Under the pieces are notes generated by a model that saw only the letters and a program-made list of their open reading frames with translations, did not search any database and was not told the origin of the DNA. A stretch of 64,000 nt of DNA from Treponema_I sp045597345. Its GTDB lineage: Bacteria > Spirochaetota > Spirochaetia > Treponematales > Treponemataceae. The position numbers were made by a program, and so were the translations under genes. Positions 8,327 to 17,491 of the stretch are shown here, piece after piece. Positions within the stretch are counted from its first letter, which is position 1, and every line of letters begins with the position of its first letter. The DNA lies in NCBI GenBank assembly GCA_045597345.1, contig JAZLJW010000110.1, positions 1 through 64,000 on the forward strand, in the 5' to 3' direction.

Positions 8327-8535
8327 TGGAAAATTTTCTGAAACGTATGGTTACTGAACTTGATGATCTGACTGGTAAGATCAAAAAGGCCAAGAAAGCA
8401 CTTACAAATGAAAGTCTGCATTTGGACAAAACTCAGGAATCCTTGCTTGCTTCTCAGGTAAACGGTATGAAAGAGTACCAGAAATATCTTAATGCAAGGA
8501 TAGGTTATGAGAAGAAGTTAGCCGGTATGCATTGA
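8323..8535 (+). CDS. small coiled-coil phage protein (crAss001_48-like)
   Basis: 70 residues, all helical, opening on an ATGA overlap with the lipase stop. The pattern of charged helices ending in NGMKEYQKYLNARI resembles the small crAss001_48-related family common in gut phages. Function of that family is not established. Assignment is by pattern only. Confidence 0.5.
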   Translation: MMENFLKRMVTELDDLTGKIKKAKKALTNESLHLDKTQESLLASQVNGMKEYQKYLNARIGYEKKLAGMH

Positions 8536-10313
8536 TGGACAAGTTCTTATATTACAAAAAGTGGACGTTAGCTTATCTATATTCAGAACTTGACGAAATT
8601 ACACAATGCAAAGAATTAAGAAAGAGCACAGTTGAATTCACTGTATGTTCAGGTGAAAAATGTAATTTTTTACAACGTATAAAGAGAATTGCAGGCAAAC
8701 TGGTTCGTCATATATCTGGTAGGATAGAAACAAGAAAACGTAAAATAAAGAGAGCAATAGATGAAATCAGCGAAAATAAAAATTTTGATGAACTTGATTC
8801 TGCTCTTGATAAATACAGGGAACTTTTCAGAAAGAAAGATGGTAGTTTCCCTAAGGAATATGAAGAGATTCAGTTGGCATCAGGAAAAAAAATGATGGAA
8901 CTGATTGATAAATACAAAAAAGAATACCTTTATGGGGGATTTGACATGAAAGATACTGAATTTGAAGCACTTAAAGCTAAGGTACTTACTCACCTTGAAG
9001 AACTTGAAAAACAGGAAAACAGCGAAAAGAAGGAAGTAAAGAAGTCCCTGCTTGAAGCTGAATCAATGGAAAAAGGTGGCAAAGGTCTGCCGGTTGGAAC
9101 TGTAAGGGAATGGAAAGGCAAGAAATACGTTAAAATTTCTCAGGGAAAATGGAAAGCTAAATACGATAATGAAGGACGCGGTGCAAAGATGGCAATTTCT
9201 GCACTTAAAAAGAAAGCAGACGCTTGTACTGATGCAAAAGAATTACTCCAGCTTATGCTTGAAAACCGCGATCGTTTCAGTGATTCAAACGGACGGCCGC
9301 TCCCTATTGTTAAGGAACTGTCAGACTATGTATCGAAGCGAAATGATGAACTTGAAAGTAAGGCAAACGCTGCAGAACAGAAAAAAGAGGATTCTACTAC
9401 ACAGGCATGGGAAAAAATTCCAGGTTTGAATGGTAAGCCGATGTTTGCGAATAAGCCATCTTTGGCCGAACTCAAGGAACAGCTTTATTTTGCGGAAAAA
9501 GCGAATAAAAAAGGCGTTATTTCAGGAAATGAAGAGTTTGTGAAAAAACAAATAAAATATTTACGTCAGGCAATAAAAGAAAGTGGCGAGATTGATGAAT
9601 CTGCAGCTAAAAAGAAAAAAGAAAAGGAAGAGAAAATAAACAGTTTAGCTACTAACTTTGCAAACCAATTAGAGTTGGCATCAAAACAAGGCAGGAAGCA
9701 AGCACTTGAGGATGTTATAAAAAGAAAAGGTGAAAAATCTGCAGCCGGGATTGCTGCCAAAAGGTTACTTAATTCAGATTTTGTAATCGAACAGAAAAAA
9801 GAAACAGAGGAAAATCCAGAAGATAAAAAGCTTTCAAACGGCAAGACCGTCAATGAAATGCGGGAAAAATACGGTATTAAAGTTGATGATGATAATCCAA
9901 AAGAAACAATTGAAAGCCTGACAAAGCTCTATTCAAGTACCAATGATCCGGATGAACGCGAAAAAATCCTGAATAAAATCATGGAACTTGAAAAGAAGGA
10001 AGATGAAAAACCGGTATCAGGCGGTAAGAATAAGTTTCAGATTGCTGCAGATAAGGAAGATGAAAGTTTCTATGTAGCAGAGAAAGACGCTCAGGAAAAG
10101 TATGGAAACAAAACAATTGATGAACTTCAGAAATTGATGGATACGAAATACAAAGACGTTAAACGCGGAACTCCTGAATACATGGAAGCTATGAAAATCG
10201 GTGACATGATTCAGCAGAAGAAACTCCAGGCAAAAAAGGCTGAAAAGAAATCAAAAATTGTCGTAAGAAAAAGCGTCTATGAGGACTGCGTAAAGCGTCT
10301 GAGAGGTGAGTAA
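8535..10313 (+). CDS. large coiled-coil virion-associated protein
   Basis: 592 residues, highly charged and mostly helical, rich in Lys/Glu. Residues about 188-202 carry GTVREWKGKKYVK, a motif often found in phage head-associated polyvalent proteins. Residues about 216-269 (GAKMAISALKKK to ELSDYVSKR) match a domain in the protein at 11468. The TGATG junction couples it to the gene before and TAATG to the gene after. A structural or injected-protein role is likely; no enzyme motif is visible. Confidence 0.5.
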   Translation: MDKFLYYKKWTLAYLYSELDEITQCKELRKSTVEFTVCSGEKCNFLQRIKRIAGKLVRHISGRIETRKRKIKRAIDEISENKNFDELDSALDKYRELFRKKDGSFPKEYEEIQLASGKKMMELIDKYKKEYLYGGFDMKDTEFEALKAKVLTHLEELEKQENSEKKEVKKSLLEAESMEKGGKGLPVGTVREWKGKKYVKISQGKWKAKYDNEGRGAKMAISALKKKADACTDAKELLQLMLENRDRFSDSNGRPLPIVKELSDYVSKRNDELESKANAAEQKKEDSTTQAWEKIPGLNGKPMFANKPSLAELKEQLYFAEKANKKGVISGNEEFVKKQIKYLRQAIKESGEIDESAAKKKKEKEEKINSLATNFANQLELASKQGRKQALEDVIKRKGEKSAAGIAAKRLLNSDFVIEQKKETEENPEDKKLSNGKTVNEMREKYGIKVDDDNPKETIESLTKLYSSTNDPDEREKILNKIMELEKKEDEKPVSGGKNKFQIAADKEDESFYVAEKDAQEKYGNKTIDELQKLMDTKYKDVKRGTPEYMEAMKIGDMIQQKKLQAKKAEKKSKIVVRKSVYEDCVKRLRGE

Positions 10314-11464
10314 TGGGCAACGGTCTTGGGAAAAACAGTCCAGTTGTACTTTCATTCGGCAAAGAAAACTATGAAGCCTTGATAGAACGTCATGGGCAGT
10401 GGGTGCGGTGGAGAACTGCGTCTAAATGCTCATGCGTTAAACCCGGTACTCAGCAGCCTGATATTCACTGCGAAAATTGTGCCGGTTTAGGCGTAGTTTT
10501 CTCTTACCAGAAAGAAGCCATAGTAACAACTACAGTAATGGCAATGAATAATACCGGCATGTTTGAAATTGGAGAAGAGTATACAGATTGTATGCTTATT
10601 AAATCCTATGATAACTCTGGTAAAGAATATCCTGATGCAGAAAAATTCGGTAATTTTATTGATCTGAAATCAGATGTAATCAAAGGTGTCTATATTACCG
10701 TTGTAATGGTTCAGAATATCATGAAATTTCTTGATAAATCTGAATGTGAACCGGTTGGTGATGGATATTACCGTGTAAAAGGTCTTACCGTATCAAGAAA
10801 GAAGATTGATGGCTTATATCACACTGCACCATCAGATATCGAAACAGTAGGTAAAGTTTACGATTCAGAAGGCACTGAGTTTACCGTAAAAGAATTACGG
10901 CAGGACTGCATATACATTGAACCTGATGAAGAAAAGCCTGTAATACATCCATTGTACGCTGAAAATATTCAGTACATTGAACCGTTTACTTTTGCCGTGT
11001 TAAGTCAGGAACTTACTAAAAGTGACGCTGAAGCCGTTCAGGAATCTAACGGTCAGGCTATTGTATCTTTTCCTTATGCCTATGATGTGGCTGAAGATGA
11101 TGTGCTTACGGTGCTGGCTGGTACAATTACTCAAAAAAAGGTTTTGGCTCGCACCAGGGCGCGCTATGACGTTCTACCGGCCTATTTTGTAGAGAGCGTA
11201 ACTTATTGCAGCGGAGAAATACGCGAATATAAACCTGATGTTGATTTCATGCTTGTAGGTACAAACCGTATCAGATGGCTGTGTGATGATTCTCCGGAAC
11301 CTGGAGAACCGTATTCAGTAACATATCATGTATTTCCTACTTACAAGGTTGTAAAACCTATTCCACAGCTCAGGACTTCTGAAGATCAGAGACTGCCCAA
11401 AAAGGTAGTAGTTAAATACTACGATACTTACGGAGAAGTTCGCGGAGTAAACCGTCAGGGGTAA
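10313..11464 (+). CDS. connector/neck protein with zinc knuckle
   Basis: 383 residues. Near the N-terminus KCSCVKPG and HCENCAGLG form a CxC...CxxC knuckle (about residues 38-60) typical of a family of phage neck or closure proteins. The remainder is beta-rich and ends in strands that could contact the tail. TAATG overlap with the gene upstream. Sits between two polyvalent proteins and before the tail-completion gene. Confidence 0.45.
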   Translation: MGNGLGKNSPVVLSFGKENYEALIERHGQWVRWRTASKCSCVKPGTQQPDIHCENCAGLGVVFSYQKEAIVTTTVMAMNNTGMFEIGEEYTDCMLIKSYDNSGKEYPDAEKFGNFIDLKSDVIKGVYITVVMVQNIMKFLDKSECEPVGDGYYRVKGLTVSRKKIDGLYHTAPSDIETVGKVYDSEGTEFTVKELRQDCIYIEPDEEKPVIHPLYAENIQYIEPFTFAVLSQELTKSDAEAVQESNGQAIVSFPYAYDVAEDDVLTVLAGTITQKKVLARTRARYDVLPAYFVESVTYCSGEIREYKPDVDFMLVGTNRIRWLCDDSPEPGEPYSVTYHVFPTYKVVKPIPQLRTSEDQRLPKKVVVKYYDTYGEVRGVNRQG

Positions 11465-11467
11465 TGT

Positions 11468-12502
11468 ATGGATAAACTTGAATATTTCAAAAGAGAATTA
11501 AACAAAATACTTGATAAACAGCTGAAAGAATTAGATTTGAAGCAGACTGTCAGTAAGGCGATTTTTGATGTTTTCATAGATAGTATTGAAAAATCAAGAA
11601 GTAACCTTGTAAAGCGCGAAGTTTGGGCTACTAACAAGAAAACAGGTAAAAACTATCGAACTACAGTATGGGTAAATCCTGATAAAGTAAACGGATTGAA
11701 AAGATACTCAGAGCAGGAAAGTACCGGAGCAAAAATAGCAATTACAAAACTTAAACGTGCTATTGATAAATGCAAAACTGAAAAAGATTTAATGAATCTT
11801 GTTCTTAGAAATCGTGATAGGTTTTGTGACAAAAACGGTAGATCTTTCCCGATTGTGAAAGAGTTACATAACTATGTAAAAGCAAAATCAAACAAGATAG
11901 GAACAATAAGCAATAAACGTTTTTTATTTTCTTCAATGACCGATTTAGAAAAAGAAGAAAAGAAGCATAGGATTCTAACAAAAATTGTTTCTATCGTACA
12001 AAAGGATTTCGTACCATACAACAACGATGGTGCGTTTGATAAAGCTGCTACAAACTGGTTGAAAATAAACCCAATCGGTAATGCTTATACAGATATTGGC
12101 GAAGTTATTATTAACGGGAAGTCTGTTGTACGTGATATGCACCATGGAGATACACATGATAAGTATTTGAAACTTCAAACGCTTCCGGCTGTTAAAGATA
12201 TTCTTGAAAGTGGTACTTATCTAGGATATGAAAGAGATTTTTCCGGTAAAAATATCAGTAATCATTACTTTGCAGGGAAAATTTACTATGGAAATGAAGA
12301 AAAAATTGTTTTCTGTAGAGTAAGAGAAACTGACGGATTAACTAGTAGATTTTATGTACATGAAGTCTTTACTGAAGATGAAATAAAAAAGGCTGTCCAT
12401 GTGCCAGTGATAAACGGAAGTTTACCGCAACTTATAGGAAAGCCTCTATACAAATTTATACTTCAAGACGTGCTAAATGTCAATGATTCTGTAAAGGTAT
12501 AG
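11468..12502 (+). CDS. polyvalent protein, possible PBECR/LPD3-type nuclease domain
   Basis: 344 residues. Residues 50-75 hold a VWATNKKTGKNYRTTVW beta segment; 87-138 repeat the domain found in the protein at 8535; residues 205-330 (MHHGDTHDKYLKLQ onward, then YERDFSG, NHYFAGKIYYG and FYVHEVF) resemble the small nuclease or LPD3-like domains found in phage polyvalent proteins, related by fold to barnase/EndoU/RelE. If so it may be an RNase delivered with the phage. Catalytic residues are not provable here. Confidence 0.45.
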   Translation: MDKLEYFKRELNKILDKQLKELDLKQTVSKAIFDVFIDSIEKSRSNLVKREVWATNKKTGKNYRTTVWVNPDKVNGLKRYSEQESTGAKIAITKLKRAIDKCKTEKDLMNLVLRNRDRFCDKNGRSFPIVKELHNYVKAKSNKIGTISNKRFLFSSMTDLEKEEKKHRILTKIVSIVQKDFVPYNNDGAFDKAATNWLKINPIGNAYTDIGEVIINGKSVVRDMHHGDTHDKYLKLQTLPAVKDILESGTYLGYERDFSGKNISNHYFAGKIYYGNEEKIVFCRVRETDGLTSRFYVHEVFTEDEIKKAVHVPVINGSLPQLIGKPLYKFILQDVLNVNDSVKV

Positions 12503-12505
12503 TAA

Positions 12506-13294
12506 ATGGTATCCGTAGATGTAACTTTTGATGATAACGTTCTCTCTAGGCTAACGTCAGCACTCGAAAACTTTGGTGGTGGCAAGAATATGCCAAACAC
12601 AAAAAAAGCCTTTGATATTGGTGCTAAAGTTGTTCAGAAACAATGGCAGCAGTGGGCTATGGGTGGATCTGTATCAGGGGCTGAAAATATCAAGAATCCA
12701 TCACCTAAACTTGCATCTTCAATCAATGTTACATCTAACGGCTCATTTACGCGTGATATTGGCACTGATTCACAGTACATGGAACGCATTCAGTCAGGCA
12801 CACCGGCCTACGATATGAAAAAGACGTATCCATACGGCAAAAAATCACGCGTAAGCAGCAAGAATAAAATACCGTACCTTATAATTCCTTTCAGATGGGG
12901 GACTCCTAATAAAAATGGTGGCGCAAGGGCACATTTCGGTAATGTAATTACTCAGGAAGTGTACCAGATATTAAAGAGCAAGAAATTCAGAAAATCATCA
13001 AGAACAGGCAGTACACATCCTGAAGATAACTTCCGCGGAGAACCTATAGAAAGGTCTGAATATGACTGGGGAGACCGTCTTAACTCCATCGGTGGAAATA
13101 TGGAAGGTATGGTAAAGATGGAAGATTTTAACAAAAGTACATATTTTACCTTCAGGATTATTTCACCTAACAGTAAGGGTTGGGTACGCAAGGCTGTTAA
13201 TCCTAATGACGTTGTATCAGCAATTGCAAAGGCTACAGAGCCTATAGTTAATGATATTATCAGTGACGCAATGGAGCGTGACTTAGGGCTTTAA
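12506..13294 (+). CDS. gp10/gpG-like tail completion protein
   Basis: 262 residues. An N-terminal helix-rich part with KAFDIGAKVVQKQWQQW, then SPKLASSINV and DIGTDSQYMERIQSGT, the classic pattern of HK97 gp10 or Mu gpG-type neck proteins that join head and tail (grip a monomer via 'YA..vE.GT'). C-terminus GWVRKAVNPNDVV is the usual last helix. Right place between connector and tail terminator. Confidence 0.65.
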   Translation: MVSVDVTFDDNVLSRLTSALENFGGGKNMPNTKKAFDIGAKVVQKQWQQWAMGGSVSGAENIKNPSPKLASSINVTSNGSFTRDIGTDSQYMERIQSGTPAYDMKKTYPYGKKSRVSSKNKIPYLIIPFRWGTPNKNGGARAHFGNVITQEVYQILKSKKFRKSSRTGSTHPEDNFRGEPIERSEYDWGDRLNSIGGNMEGMVKMEDFNKSTYFTFRIISPNSKGWVRKAVNPNDVVSAIAKATEPIVNDIISDAMERDLGL

Positions 13295-13344
13295 TTGACT
13301 GATAACAGTATCTGATATAAAATTACACACATAAATTGATGATG

Positions 13345-13406
13345 TTTGCACTTGTTAAAGGCAGCAGAACACGGTTTTAGTGCCGGTGTTTATGCTGCTT
13401 TTTTTT
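13345..13406 (+). promoter_or_regulatory. late leader unit 2: TTTGCAC box plus terminator hairpin
   Basis: TTTGCACTTGTTAAAGGCAG at 13345-13364, then a GCAGCA...TGCTGC stem with a T tract ending about 13406. GGGTG and ATG 13425 follow. Second member of the family at 1695, 19449 and 63766. Confidence 0.6.
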
Positions 13407-13424
13407 ATTTTCTGGGTGTCAAAC

Positions 13425-14168
13425 ATGGTATGTTATCTTAATCGCGGTTTGATTCTTGAACAGGCAATATGCCGTATGATTCATGAATATTTTGACAAAC
13501 TGCATCTCGACACAAAATACAAGAATTTCCACATATCAGTAACACTTGATCACCCATTCGCAGAACTGTATCTACACGATTCTCTTAATACCGGAGACTC
13601 TTTTCCGGCAGTAGTTGTATCTACTCAGGAAGATAACAAGCCTTCTGAATTGATGGAATTACCAATACACACGCAGTATATATCAATTGATAAAAATGAC
13701 CTTGATATCATAACGAACACAAAAGATGAACGTGGCAAACAGATTCCAGGCTTATGTTCTGTAGTTGATAAAGATGTAATTGAAGAGATTACAAATACCA
13801 TTGAAAGGAACGGTGAAGCTTACGGAATAAGTTTCCGGTCTATGCATAAAGACAATATCAATATTGAAATCTGGGCAGAAAACAATCAGTTGAAAAATGA
13901 ACTGTATGAACAGTTACGTCTGTACATTACCGGCTCATTTCCTGAAGAACTGGCTCAGAAATATTCCTTTTTTGCTCCTGTGATTTTTGATTCATCTTTT
14001 CAGGGTCATAGGAGTAATAACTATAATTTTGACTTTGATGTCGCTTTAAGTGGTGCTCACATCAGTTTTGACGTGAATTACTGTCTTGAGCAGATATTAA
14101 TAGACACTGATGCAACAGAAATCAGTGGAGAACTTATCACGGAGGTAATTAACCATGTCAAAAGCTAA
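13425..14168 (+). CDS. tail terminator-like protein, tentative
   Basis: 247 residues. The start at ATG 13425 is preferred over an upstream one that would read through the terminator. Begins MVCYLNRGLILEQAICRMI; middle beta-rich. The position directly before the sheath gene is that of tail terminator or neck genes in contractile phages. No motif secures it. Confidence 0.4.
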   Translation: MVCYLNRGLILEQAICRMIHEYFDKLHLDTKYKNFHISVTLDHPFAELYLHDSLNTGDSFPAVVVSTQEDNKPSELMELPIHTQYISIDKNDLDIITNTKDERGKQIPGLCSVVDKDVIEEITNTIERNGEAYGISFRSMHKDNINIEIWAENNQLKNELYEQLRLYITGSFPEELAQKYSFFAPVIFDSSFQGHRSNNYNFDFDVALSGAHISFDVNYCLEQILIDTDATEISGELITEVINHVKS

Positions 14169-14370
14169 GGCAATCGTACCGGAAATCTCTGCAAACGTAT
14201 CAGCATTAATTGATCAGAACAAGTTATACAGCGTTACACGCTATCTGCAGCTATATCCTAAGACTAGCACTGCTATGATGACCGCATTTAAGAAAAAGTA
14301 TGCCAAAGAAGCCCATAACATTCCTGATTGGGACAAACTTTGGGATGCTTTTATTAATCAGAAAGTTTGA
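14155..14370 (+). CDS. small protein before sheath, unknown
   Basis: 71 residues, helical and basic, beginning MSKAKAIVPEISANVSALID. GGAGGT 8 nt before the ATG; overlaps the preceding gene by 14 nt. Likely a structural accessory transcribed with the tail genes. No family recognised. Confidence 0.5.
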   Translation: MSKAKAIVPEISANVSALIDQNKLYSVTRYLQLYPKTSTAMMTAFKKKYAKEAHNIPDWDKLWDAFINQKV

Positions 14371-14402
14371 CTTTCTTTATAAAAACTATGGGAGGTTGAG
14401 AT

Positions 14403-16127
14403 ATGGGAGTTTCACCTGCAACTTTTACATCAGCCGGTAAGTCTACTCAGCACTACATTCCAGGCGTTTATTCACGTCCTAATAATGTAGGCGGTGGCAC
14501 CGGTGTATCAACCGGAAATCTCTGTATTATCGGATCTGCGATGGGGGGAAAACCACTTGAACTCTTGCAGTTTTCTGACAAGGCAGATGCAGTAAATACA
14601 CTTATTTCCGGTGACCTGTTGGATGGCGTTGTTCACGCCATGTACGGAAGTAATGACTATCGTCCACAGAACGTTTTTGCAATTCGTGTAAATAACGGGA
14701 AGCAGTCATCACGCGTTCTTACTTCAGATGGTAGTACAATTCTTACCGTTAAATCTGCTGATTATGGTATTCATACCAATCAGCTGAAAATGTGGTATTC
14801 AGAAGGTACTAAAACTGGTTCTCGCATTGAAGTTTCTTACAAAGGAAGTACTGTCGAATTCGACAACATTGCAAGAAAATCATTTTCAATCAACTACATT
14901 GGCTCTGGTGTATCTGCAAAATGCACAATCAATGATTCAGGAGTAGAACTCTCTGCACTTGATGAAGATGATTCAACCATTGAAGAAGAAACAATCGATT
15001 TTGAAAATTATTCAACAATTGACGCTCTTGTTTCACGCATTAATGACACAGAAGCATACTATGCTACACAGATTGATAATACTTCAGGTGCTAAATCGTC
15101 AGAACTTGATCATGTTACAAGTGTAAGTCTTGAGATGGGAACTGAAACTGTATTCAATTCTAATCTTCAGGCACTGATTGATACACTTAAAGAAGTGCAG
15201 TATATCGGTGATGTAGAACTTGAAAGTGATGCATCGCGTGTACTACCTGATGAAGATTTGTCATACGTTTACTTTACCGGGGCTACTTCAGGGACAAGCA
15301 CTCTGACAGATTACGATGCAGCTATTGAAGTTTTGAAAACTGAAGACGTTCAGATTATCGCTACTCCTGAAACAAATCAGGATGTTCTCAATCTGTTAGC
15401 AGCTCATTGTGCAGAAATGTCAGCAATCGAGGGCAAGAAAGAACGTACTATGTGGTGTGGACTTTCAAAAGGTACAACAGTAGAAAACGGAATTTCTTAT
15501 GCAAACAGTCTTAACTCAGATCTTGTATCAGTAGTAATTGATTCGGCAGGTGCTATTAATCCTATTTCCGGTTCTGTTCAGGACATTTCTCCAGCAATGC
15601 TTGCATGTAAATGTGCCGGAGTAGAATCAGCAATGAATCTCTCACTGCCATTAACGAATAAAACAATCAACGTAAATGCATTCGGTAAAAAACGTTCAAA
15701 AGGTGAAATTGAAACCATGATTAAAGGTGGTTTGGTGACCTTTGGAGAAAATGACGATGGCCAGCTTGTATGTATTCGTTCAGTTACTACATATCAGGGT
15801 GACAATCTCATTAAAAATGAGCGTTCTATGACCCGTAGCGTTCTGTTTATGGATCGTGATTTACGTAAGGCATATAACGCAAGAATTGGCGGTAACAAGG
15901 CTCCAAGTGAAGCAGAAATCATTCAGATTCTGCTTAGTAAGGCTAAACAGTGGTATACGGATGACCTGATTGATAGAAATGAGTCAGGTGACCTGGTATT
16001 TGATGCAAAAGTAAAGTTCGATGGTGACAAAACTTACCTGACATTCACTCGTTATGTAAGAGCACCGAATAACTTTATTTTCATCACTGGTACAAATGAA
16101 GTGTATACAAGCACAGTAGAACTGTGA
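14403..16127 (+). CDS. contractile tail sheath protein
   Basis: 574 residues. N-terminal IPGVYSRPNN, the VFAIRVNNGK strand and a C-terminal domain with LISKAKQWYTDDLI-like helix (LLSKAKQWYTDDLI) and TFTRYVRAPNNFIFI are characteristic of phage sheath proteins. It polymerises around the tube and contracts on infection. GGGAGGT gives a strong ribosome site. This gene proves the myovirus type together with the tube gene. Confidence 0.85.
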   Translation: MGVSPATFTSAGKSTQHYIPGVYSRPNNVGGGTGVSTGNLCIIGSAMGGKPLELLQFSDKADAVNTLISGDLLDGVVHAMYGSNDYRPQNVFAIRVNNGKQSSRVLTSDGSTILTVKSADYGIHTNQLKMWYSEGTKTGSRIEVSYKGSTVEFDNIARKSFSINYIGSGVSAKCTINDSGVELSALDEDDSTIEEETIDFENYSTIDALVSRINDTEAYYATQIDNTSGAKSSELDHVTSVSLEMGTETVFNSNLQALIDTLKEVQYIGDVELESDASRVLPDEDLSYVYFTGATSGTSTLTDYDAAIEVLKTEDVQIIATPETNQDVLNLLAAHCAEMSAIEGKKERTMWCGLSKGTTVENGISYANSLNSDLVSVVIDSAGAINPISGSVQDISPAMLACKCAGVESAMNLSLPLTNKTINVNAFGKKRSKGEIETMIKGGLVTFGENDDGQLVCIRSVTTYQGDNLIKNERSMTRSVLFMDRDLRKAYNARIGGNKAPSEAEIIQILLSKAKQWYTDDLIDRNESGDLVFDAKVKFDGDKTYLTFTRYVRAPNNFIFITGTNEVYTSTVEL

Positions 16128-16143
16128 TGGTGGGGGGTAGAAA

Positions 16144-16662
16144 ATGGGTTATAACATTGGCGGTGATATTCTCGCACAGGGTATGAACTCAGTAGTTCGC
16201 GTTGACTTAGACGATGAAAACGGATCTAACCCTGTAGTTATTGGTTTTGTTGAGTCATGGAACGTTAGACGTTCTTTTCAGACTCAGAAAGCTGAGGTTG
16301 TAGGTGAAATGCTTCCGGTATCGATTGATATTACCGGTGTTGATGTAAGCGTAAATCTTTCAGGTTTCATTCCGACAAAAGATGCGATTACTAAAGGTAT
16401 TTCAAGCGTTCGTGGTGGAGGTACTTACTTTGTTAAGTCCCTTAATCCACAGGTAGCTAAACTTGTAGATACAAAGGTTATTACAAAAATTCCTTACATG
16501 GATTTTTATGATGAACGTCATGGAACTATCTACAGTAATGTTCAGTGGCTGACACCGACAGAAAACAGTGAGTCAAGCTCAGGTAAGAACTACCTGAAGA
16601 CAGATGCTTCATTCACTGCTATTACTTCTGACAATGGATCAGACTACAAGCAGATGATTTGA
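16144..16662 (+). CDS. tail tube protein
   Basis: 172 residues, beta-rich, directly after the sheath. Contains VVIGFVESWNVRRSFQTQKAEVVGEMLP and later DKATFTAI-like strands, as in myovirus tube proteins. A GGGGGG stretch forms the Shine-Dalgarno. Builds the inner conduit of the tail. Position is the firmest evidence. Confidence 0.75.
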   Translation: MGYNIGGDILAQGMNSVVRVDLDDENGSNPVVIGFVESWNVRRSFQTQKAEVVGEMLPVSIDITGVDVSVNLSGFIPTKDAITKGISSVRGGGTYFVKSLNPQVAKLVDTKVITKIPYMDFYDERHGTIYSNVQWLTPTENSESSSGKNYLKTDASFTAITSDNGSDYKQMI

Positions 16663-16668
16663 TATTAG

Positions 16669-16706
16669 CAGTAAGGGTGTAAAAGCCCTTACTGTTATAC
16701 TTTTTT
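16669..16706 (+). terminator. intrinsic terminator after tube gene
   Basis: CAGTAAGGG (16669-16677) pairs with CCCTTACTG (16686-16694), with a T-rich tail to 16706. The next gene's ribosome site follows within 10 nt. Confidence 0.75.
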
Positions 16707-16722
16707 ATAAGGGGTAAAAAAG

Positions 16723-17226
16723 ATGGAATTTACAAAGGAAATCAGTCAGGATAATCCACTGCAAGGTGTAGAGATGAATGAAGATGATATCTTCTATAAG
16801 CTTCTTACCGGAGAAACTGTACAGGAAACTATACATACATCACGCGGTGATTTTGTTGTTAAATATCCAAAACAGAAAGATGTAATGTATATCGATAGAC
16901 GAGTGGCAGCAATGCGCGGCGGTCTTCCTGCTGAGAGTTTTGATGCGGCAGCAAACTTCAATATGCAGAAAATTGCATTCCTTGATGTTGTTATCGTATC
17001 TGGTGATAAATGGTTTGAATCGGTAAAAAAGAAAAACGGCTCATTTTCCTGGGCGGAGGTGCCTGACGTGAATTTCATTGATGAAGTTTACACTAAGGCG
17101 TGGTTATTTCGAACTTCAGTGCAAGAAAAATTTCAGAAAAAAGATAAATCAGCCGATACAAGACCTTCTGACGGCTCGGACGTTCAACCTTCTGTGGGCA
17201 ACGGTCTTTTCGATGGAGTTGCCTGA
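16723..17226 (+). CDS. tail assembly chaperone, first frame
   Basis: 167 residues between tube and tape measure, the position of tail assembly chaperones (lambda G, Mu gp41-type). AAGGGG lies before the ATG. The C-terminal 40 residues are polar and low complexity (KSADTRPSDGSDVQPSV), as at the frameshift end of such genes. It overlaps the next frame by 14 nt. Confidence 0.6.
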   Translation: MEFTKEISQDNPLQGVEMNEDDIFYKLLTGETVQETIHTSRGDFVVKYPKQKDVMYIDRRVAAMRGGLPAESFDAAANFNMQKIAFLDVVIVSGDKWFESVKKKNGSFSWAEVPDVNFIDEVYTKAWLFRTSVQEKFQKKDKSADTRPSDGSDVQPSVGNGLFDGVA

Positions 17227-17410
17227 TACTATAGGCAATTTATACGATGAATACATTCAGATTCTTTTTAACTTTGCTAACGCTTATACGGTGGAAAGTA
17301 TCAGAAATGGCGTTATAAAGTCAAAAGAGCCTGAAAAAAATAAAGCAACACCGGAGCAGTTACGGATGTTGGGGTATTCTGAGAAAGATATTCTCGAATA
17401 CGATGATTAA
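17213..17410 (+). CDS. tail assembly chaperone, second frame
   Basis: 65 residues from ATG 17213 (MELPDTIGNLYDEYIQ), in the +1 frame relative to the gene before and overlapping it. There is no good ribosome site, which fits expression as a frameshift extension of the upstream gene, as in G/GT pairs. A TTTTCG stretch just before the overlap is the only visible slip candidate. It could equally be an independent coupled gene. C-terminus PEQLRMLGYSEKDILEYDD. Confidence 0.5.
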   Translation: MELPDTIGNLYDEYIQILFNFANAYTVESIRNGVIKSKEPEKNKATPEQLRMLGYSEKDILEYDD

Positions 17411-17420
17411 TAAAGTCCTC

Positions 17421-17480
17421 CGGGGTGTACGTGGTAAGTTTTTCCTTCCTTGTTTCTTATCATGTATGCCCCGTTTTTTT
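17421..17480 (+). terminator. intrinsic terminator before tape measure
   Basis: CGGGG (17421-17425) with CCCCG (17469-17473), extended by GTAC/GTAT pairing, then seven T. The AGGTGGTG ribosome site of the tape measure gene begins one base later. Confidence 0.7.
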
Positions 17481-17491
17481 AGGTGGTGAAT

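Noticed and set aside
14540..14550. G6 tract in the sheath gene and G7 before the portal as phase-variable tracts
   Set aside because: The sheath tract is short and in an intact reading frame, and the portal tract is upstream of the start and acts as a Shine-Dalgarno. Only the G8 and G10 tracts stand out.
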